From Procambarus clarkii (taxonomy: Eukaryota > Arthropoda > Malacostraca > Decapoda > Cambaridae), in assembly GCF_040958095.1 (NCBI RefSeq), contig NC_091160.1, forward strand, positions 34,850,977 to 34,914,976: a stretch of 64,000 bases of DNA, in the 5' to 3' direction. The translations under genes were made by a program, and so were the position numbers. Of this stretch, positions 58,501 to 64,000 are shown in pieces. The notes under the pieces were generated by a model. It searched no databases. It saw only the letters and a program-made list of their open reading frames with translations, and was not told the DNA's origin. How positions within the stretch are numbered: position 1 is the first letter of the stretch; each line of letters begins with the position of its first letter.

Positions 58501-59000
58501 NNNNNNNNNNNNNNNNNNNNNNNNNNNNNNNNNNNNNNNNNNNNNNNNNNNNNNNNNNNNNNNNNNNNNNNNNNNNNNNNNNNNNNNNNNNNNNNNNNNN
58601 NNNNNNNNNNNNNNNNNNNNNNNNNNNNNNNNNNNNNNNNNNNNNNNNNNNNNNNNNNNNNNNNNNNNNNNNNNNNNNNNNNNNNNNNNNNNNNNNNNNN
58701 NNNNNNNNNNNNNNNNNNNNNNNNNNNNNNNNNNNNNNNNNNNNNNNNNNNNNNNNNNNNNNNNNNNNNNNNNNNNNNNNNNNNNNNNNNNNNNNNNNNN
58801 NNNNNNNNNNNNNNNNNNNNNNNNNNNNNNNNNNNNNNNNNNNNNNNNNNNNNNNNNNNNNNNNNNNNNNNNNNNNNNNNNNNNNNNNNNNNNNNNNNNN
58901 NNNNNNNNNNNNNNNNNNNNNNNNNNNNNNNNNNNNNNNNNNNNNNNNNNNNNNNNNNNNNNNNNNNNNNNNNNNNNNNNNNNNNNNNNNNNNNNNNNNN
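58501..59000. other. Assembly gap (500 N)
   Basis: Exactly 500 unknown bases between (CT)n and (TA)n, probably a fixed-size placeholder. Confidence 0.99.
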
Positions 59001-59002
59001 TT

Positions 59003-59036
<34 letters not shown>

Positions 59037-59089
59037 TTATATTATATATATTATATATTTATATTATATATATATATTATATATCTATA

Positions 59090-59154
<65 letters not shown>
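59001..59154. repeat. (TA)n microsatellite
   Basis: TA tract with TTTATA interruptions, starting at the gap edge. Confidence 0.95.
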
Positions 59155-59158
<4 letters not shown>

Positions 59159-59504
59159 TTTAAAGTGTGCTAGAACTGGCAGCTTTGAAATGCGGGAAAA
59201 TATGGCGTTGAGGGCTTGAGAATAGCCTAATTTCAATTTTCAGACTTGATGGTGCACGAAATTAGGAGGTTTAAAACGCTTTTAATTATCCGGTTTGTAA
59301 GCGAGTGAAATTGGCGGTTGTACAGTTTTAACATTTAGGAAGGTTTAAAAATACATTCAAATAAAGAGGTAATAAATTGCTTTTCCCGCTGTATTCAGTT
59401 TATTTACAAATGTTTCCCCCCTCCATTTAATTTTCATTTATGCTGTTAATCATGTTATGTGATTAGGAAAGTCGCGTTTGCAGACGTCTAAATTATAACT
59501 GCTA

Positions 59505-59640
59505 ATATTTATTTATTTGTTTATATACAAGAAGGTACATTGGGTTTGTGAGAATACATAGCATAGTACAGTATTTACAATCTTGTAAAGCCACTAGTTC
59601 GCGCAGCGTTTCGGGCAGATAAGCGAGGACGCCCTAGGCT
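59505..59640 (-). mobile_element. LINE tail, antisense
   Basis: atttatttgtttatatacaa, then gaaggtacattgggtttgtg and gcgcagcgtttcgggcagat. Same tail as 7578-7720. Confidence 0.7.
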
Positions 59641-60059
59641 TCTTTCTGCTGGGATGATCTGCTGATAGCTTATCTCCGGGATATCAGAGGGAACAACAGT
59701 GTCATGAAAGTAATGGCTTATCGGTTTTGGAGGATGTACCGGCTCGAGAGGGGGGGGGGGTTACTCACCTAGTTGTGCTTACAGTTTTTTTTTTATTATT
59801 ATCTACCACAGACGTGGCCACACATTTACAATGCTAACCAGCATATATACATTTTCTTCTGTCCTCCATGGACAGGGTGAGAGATTTGTCAAACATATAG
59901 TTCAGGGATTTATTGAACAGTCAACCACAGAAGGTGACAGTAGTGCTTTTAAAATGCTAGGTTAAGCTACATACGTAAATACATAGACACACATATTTAT
60001 GTATGCTACATAAAGTGTTCGATGTGTCTTTTACATAGTGTCATTTCATTAATGTGCTT

Positions 60060-61182
60060 GCAGTGGTTGAGCTTTGGCTCTTTGGTCCCGCCTCTCAACC
60101 GGTAATGTATTGGTGTACAGATGATAAAGCTTTTCGAGCTCTATCATATCTGCATTTGAAACTGTGAATGGAGTCAGCCTCCACCACATCACTGCCTAGT
60201 GAATTCCATTTACTAACTACTCTGACACTGAAAAAGTTCTTTTTAATGTCTCTGTGGCTCATTTGGGTACTCAACTTCCACCAGTGTCCCGTTCGTGTAC
60301 CACCCATACTAAATAATCCATCCTTGTCTACCCCTGTCAATTCCCCTGAGAATTTTGTATGTGGTGATCATGTCTCCCCGAGCGCTTCTGTCTTCCAGCG
60401 ACGAGAGTTGCAGTTCACTCATCCTTTTCTCGTAACTCATGCCTCTTAGTTCTGGGACTAGTTTAGTGGCATACCTCTGAACTTTTTCCAGCTTCGTCTT
60501 ATGCTTGGCAAGGTAAGGGCTCCATACTGGGGCCGCATACTCCAGGATTGGTCTTACATATGTGGTATACAAGGTTCTGAATGATTCCTTATACAGGTTC
60601 CTGAAGGCAGTTCTGATGTTAGCCAGCCTTGCATACGCCCCCGATGTTATTCTTTTGATGTGGGCTTCAGGAGACAGGTTTGGCGTGATATCAACTCCAA
60701 GATCTTTTTGTCAGTTTCGTTAAGGACTTCATCTCCCATTCGATCTCCAGTGTCTGGCCTCCTATTTCCTCCGCCTAGTTCCATTACCTTACATTTACTT
60801 GGGTTGAACTTCAGTAGCCATTTGTTGAATCATTCCTTCAGTTTGTCTAGGTTATCATGTAGCCTCATACTAAGTTCCTCTGTCTTAATCGTCCTCAAAA
60901 TTTTTGCATCATCAGCAAACATTGAGAGGAACGAGTCTATTCCCTCTGGGAGATCATTTACATATATCAGAAACAGAATAGGTCCAAGAACGGATCCCTG
61001 CGGGACTCCACTGGTGACGCCTCGCCACTCCGAGACCTCACCCCTCACAGTGACTCGCTGTGTCCTGTTACTTAGGTGCTCCCTTATCCATTGGAGTACC
61101 TTCCCTTTCTCTCCTGCCTGCATCTCCAGCTCGTACTCTAGCCTCTTGTGTGGCATTGTGTCAAAGGATTTGGCTGACTCGG
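60060..61182 (-). mobile_element. Non-LTR retrotransposon fragment with reverse transcriptase domain
   Basis: Read on the minus strand: [20 protein letters not shown], then [20 protein letters not shown] and [12 protein letters not shown] (the catalytic box as FADD). A frameshifted stretch follows with TYVRPILEYAAPVWSPYL, then KKNFFSVRVVSKWNSLGSDV. It is 5' truncated at about 61182, where it meets unrelated G-rich sequence, and broken by at least two frameshifts, so it is inactive. Confidence 0.88.
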
Positions 61183-61426
61183 GGTGGAGGGGGGATGGTT
61201 GTTGTGGGGAGGGGGGGGGGGACTGGGGAGTGGTTGAGAGGAGGGGGGAGGGTGAAGGAAGCATCCAGTAACTGCCCACTACGCTGCTGTGATCGTTAGG
61301 AAGAACAAATGGGAGTCCTGCCTCCCGATTGTCACGTCTTGAGACTTGTCAAGACTCCCCAAGTCGTCCTTAGACTCTCCAAGACTTGCCACTGAAGACT
61401 GACGTCTCCGGTGGCCATTACTGCTT

Positions 61427-61995
61427 CGCCCCACAACCGGCCCAATATCGGCCTCGCCTCGCCCCACAACCGGCCCAATATCGGCCTCGCCTCGCCCCAC
61501 AACCGGCCCAATATCGGCCTCGCCTCGCTTCACAACGGGACCAATACCGGCCTCGCCTCACAACCGGCCCAATATCGGCCTTGCCTCGCCCCACAACCGG
61601 CCCAATATTGGCCTCACCTCGCCCCACAACCGGACCAATATCGGCCTTTCCTCGACCCACAACCGGACCAATATTGGCCTCGCCTCACAACCGGGCCAAT
61701 ATTCGGCCTCACCTTACAACCGGCCCAATATCGGCATCGCCTCGCCCCACAGCCGGCCCAATATTGGCCTCGCCCCACAACCGGACCAATATCGTCCTCG
61801 CCCCACAACCTGCCCAATATCGGCCTTGCCTCGCCCCACAACCGGACCAATATCGGTCTCGCCTCACAACCGGCCCAATATCGGCCTCGCCTCGCCCCAC
61901 AACGGGACCAATATCGGCCTCTCCTCTCCCCACAACCGGCCTCATACCGACTTTCCTTCATCTCACATCCGGCCCTACACCCACCTCACCTCACA
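61427..61995. repeat. ~33-bp minisatellite, ~17 copies
   Basis: The unit is ccccacaaccggcccaatat plus cggcctcgcctcg. Lengths vary (about 23-33), so frames shift; no gene. Confidence 0.92.
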
Positions 61996-62479
61996 ACCGG
62001 CGCTCCCCGCTCAGGCTTTCAGCCTCCGAATGAAACTATATTTTAGCTCTTCCAGATAAATTGGACGTCCGCATATCACAAAAGAAAACGCCACAAAAGG
62101 CTTCCCATTTTCGATGAAGGACAAAAAAAAAAAAAGAAGCAAAATGGGAAAAAAAAGCAAAATTGAACTACAAAAGTTTCATTAAGAGATGAAATCTGAT
62201 AGGCTAGCGTAGTGGCTATTTTTTTTTTTGGGGCGGCAAAAACTTTTGATTATTAAAACAGATTTTATATTAAAATCTGATATTAAAACTGATTTTATTA
62301 TTATTTTAACTTTTATTATTCGTGCGGAAAATTTCGTGGTTTATCTTTGAAATGGAGAAAAAGTTTGTAAAAAAAAAATGAGTGTGTAAATTGATGAATT
62401 GTTCTAGCAATTTTGTCGTTATTTTAAATTTTCGTAGAATGTAGAAGATGAATGTTCTCATGGGTTAAATGAACGTTTA
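61996..62479. other. AT-rich, no gene seen
   Basis: A- and T-runs, short direct copies of attaaaactgattttat near 62255-62300. Confidence 0.5.
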
Positions 62480-63590
62480 GGTGAGGTAGGTGAACGTTCA
62501 GGCGAGGCCGGAGGGTGGTGGTGAACGTTCAGATGAGGCAGGTGGCGGTGATGAACGTTCAGATGAGGCAGGGGGGGTGCTGGTGAACGTTCAGACGAGG
62601 CAGGTGGCGGTGATGAACGTTCACACGAGGCAGGTGGCGGTGATGAACGTTCAGATGAGGCAGGTGGCGGTGATGAACGTTCAGATGAGGCAGGTGGCGG
62701 TGATGAACGTTCAGACGAGGCAGGTGGCGGTGATGAACGTTCAGATGAGGCAGGTGGCGGTGATGAACGTTCAGACGAGGCAGGTGGCGGTGATGAACGT
62801 TCAGATGAGGTAGGTGGCGGTGATGAACGTTCAGACGAGGCAGGTGGCGGTGATGAACGTTCAGACGAGGCAGGTGGCGGTGATGAACGTTCAGACGAGG
62901 CAGGTGGCGGTGATGAACGTTCAGACGAGGCAGGTGGCGGTGATGAACGTTCACACGAGGCAGGTGGCGGTGATGAACGTTCAGACGAGGCAGGTGGCGG
63001 TGATGAACGTTCAGACGAGGCAGGTGGCGGTGATGAACGTTCAGACGAGGCAGGTGGCGGTGATGAACGTTCAGACGAGGCAGGTGGCGGTGATGAACGT
63101 TCAGACGAGGCAGGTGGCGGTGGTGAACGTTCAGACGAGGCAGGTGGCGGTGATGAACGTTCAGATGAGGCAGGGGTAGTGGTGATGAACGTTCAGATGA
63201 GGCAGGGGGGTGGTGGTGAACGTTCAGACGAGGCAGGTGGCGGTGATGAACGTACAGACGAGGCAGGAGTGGCGGTGATGAACGTTCACACGAGGCAGGT
63301 GGCGGTGATGAACGTTCAGATGAGGCAGGGGGGTGGTGGTGAACGTTCAGACGAGGCAGGTGGCGGTGATGAACGTACAGACGAGGCAGGAGTGGCGGTG
63401 ATGAACGTTCACACGAGGCAGGTGGCGGTGATGAACGTTCAGATGAGGCAGGGAGGTGGTGGTGAACGTTCAGACGAGGCAGGTGGCGGTGATGAACGTA
63501 CAGACGAGGCAGGAGTGGCGGTGATGAACGTTCACACGAGGCAGGTGGTGGTGGTGAACGTTCAGATGAGGCAGACGATGGTGCTGAACG
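62480..63590. repeat. 30-bp minisatellite with a 123-bp higher-order repeat at its right end
   Basis: The unit is gcaggtggcggtgatgaacg plus ttcagacgag. From about 63180 a four-unit block of 123 bp is repeated three times (landmarks 63205, 63328, 63451). One- and two-base indels make the open minus frame switch between unrelated peptides, so I do not call it coding. Confidence 0.93.
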
Positions 63591-63801
63591 AACAAGGTGA
63601 AAGTTAGGGGGGGGGGGGCAAGCGTTCCGATCCAACACAACCCATGAATGAGTAGTTACGAAACACCTGCTGAATGAATGAAAGCAATTACGCAACTCCT
63701 GAATGAATCCCCGTATTTAATCGCGTTAACTCTAACTCCTCCTCATTAAACTCGTGATCGAATTCGCTATAAGATGTTACCCCTCCCCCCCCCCCACCCA
63801 G

Positions 63802-63876
63802 CTGTTGATCAACGCTCTCGCTAAGATCTCCCGACGCCTGTTCAACGAGACCAACGACTGTTCCTCGTTACACACG
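63802..63876 (+). CDS. Possible isolated exon at right edge
   Basis: A C-rich polypyrimidine tract and CACCCAG precede 25 open codons (LLINALAKISRRLFNETNDC, then SSLHT), followed by GTATAG as a weak donor. The two other frames stop within 25 bp. No family is recognised and the homopolymer C could make the acceptor accidental. Confidence 0.2.
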
Positions 63877-64000
63877 GTATAGACACGGTAAGCTGTACCG
63901 TATGGCCAGTCTTCGTTATAAAAGTATCAGAAGCCAGCATTTTTTTTACCTTTTTTTGGGCGGGAAGGTTGAAGTGTTTCAATCCGGTAAAGGGCGACTC

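Noticed and set aside
60660-61279. Possible functional reverse transcriptase gene
   Set aside because: The domain is 5' truncated, fused to unrelated G-rich sequence and broken by frameshifts. It is a dead LINE copy.
62559-63695. 378-codon minus frame with HLPRLNVHHR repeats
   Set aside because: Small indels shift the repeat between unrelated peptides along the array, and there is no start or splice evidence.

Overview
This is eukaryotic, intron-bearing, very repeat-rich DNA. The interspersed repeats look like those of a decapod crustacean: tRNA-headed SINEs with a conserved body, LINE tails ending in (TTTA)n or GATAAA runs, palindromic MITEs, and long (TA)n, (CT)n and (GA)n tracts. A freshwater crayfish is my best guess; this is inference from repeat style and no species can be named. 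Only two genes can be supported. Both lie on the minus strand, and both encode proteins dominated by Ala/Pro/Glu-rich tandem repeats.

Gene 1 (20670 down to 1196, continuing past the left edge) encodes a mitochondrial F1-ATP synthase beta subunit. Six conserved exons (11046 to 1196) join in phase through GT-AG introns and give the beta-barrel, the P-loop, the catalytic Glu region and the Walker B strand. The last third of the protein lies outside the window. In place of the usual short presequence it carries a 2.65-kb exon (13841-11189) adding about 880 residues, mostly AAKPAAE-like heptads. A possible 9-codon first exon (20670-20644) would supply the start and a mitochondrial-type presequence.

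Gene 2 (38034 down to 23842) is a three-exon model for a protein of about 4,590 residues. Its last exon is a single 13.27-kb open frame holding more than 500 copies of an acidic octapeptide (ESEAAPVT type), then an ADAAPVTV array, a TEAEA pentapeptide array and a unique basic/aromatic C-terminus. The 24-bp register holds without net slippage for 12 kb, whereas noncoding arrays nearby carry frame-breaking indels. I recognise no family for it.

Layout: 1-20.7 kb is the beta-subunit gene, with LINE and SINE debris and minisatellites in its introns. 20.7-23.8 kb is intergenic, with LINE ends and a 30-bp minisatellite. 23.8-38.0 kb is the giant repeat gene, whose stop codon abuts a MITE. 38-64 kb has no supported gene: it holds minisatellites (units of 19, 21, 30, 33 and 34 bp), dinucleotide tracts, SINEs, MITEs, two LINE fragments and a 500-bp assembly gap (58501-59000). 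The only coding hint there is one weak exon-like stretch at the right edge.

Nothing in the sequence shows that the two genes work together. Shared strand, adjacency and similar Ala/Pro/Glu repeat composition are the only links.
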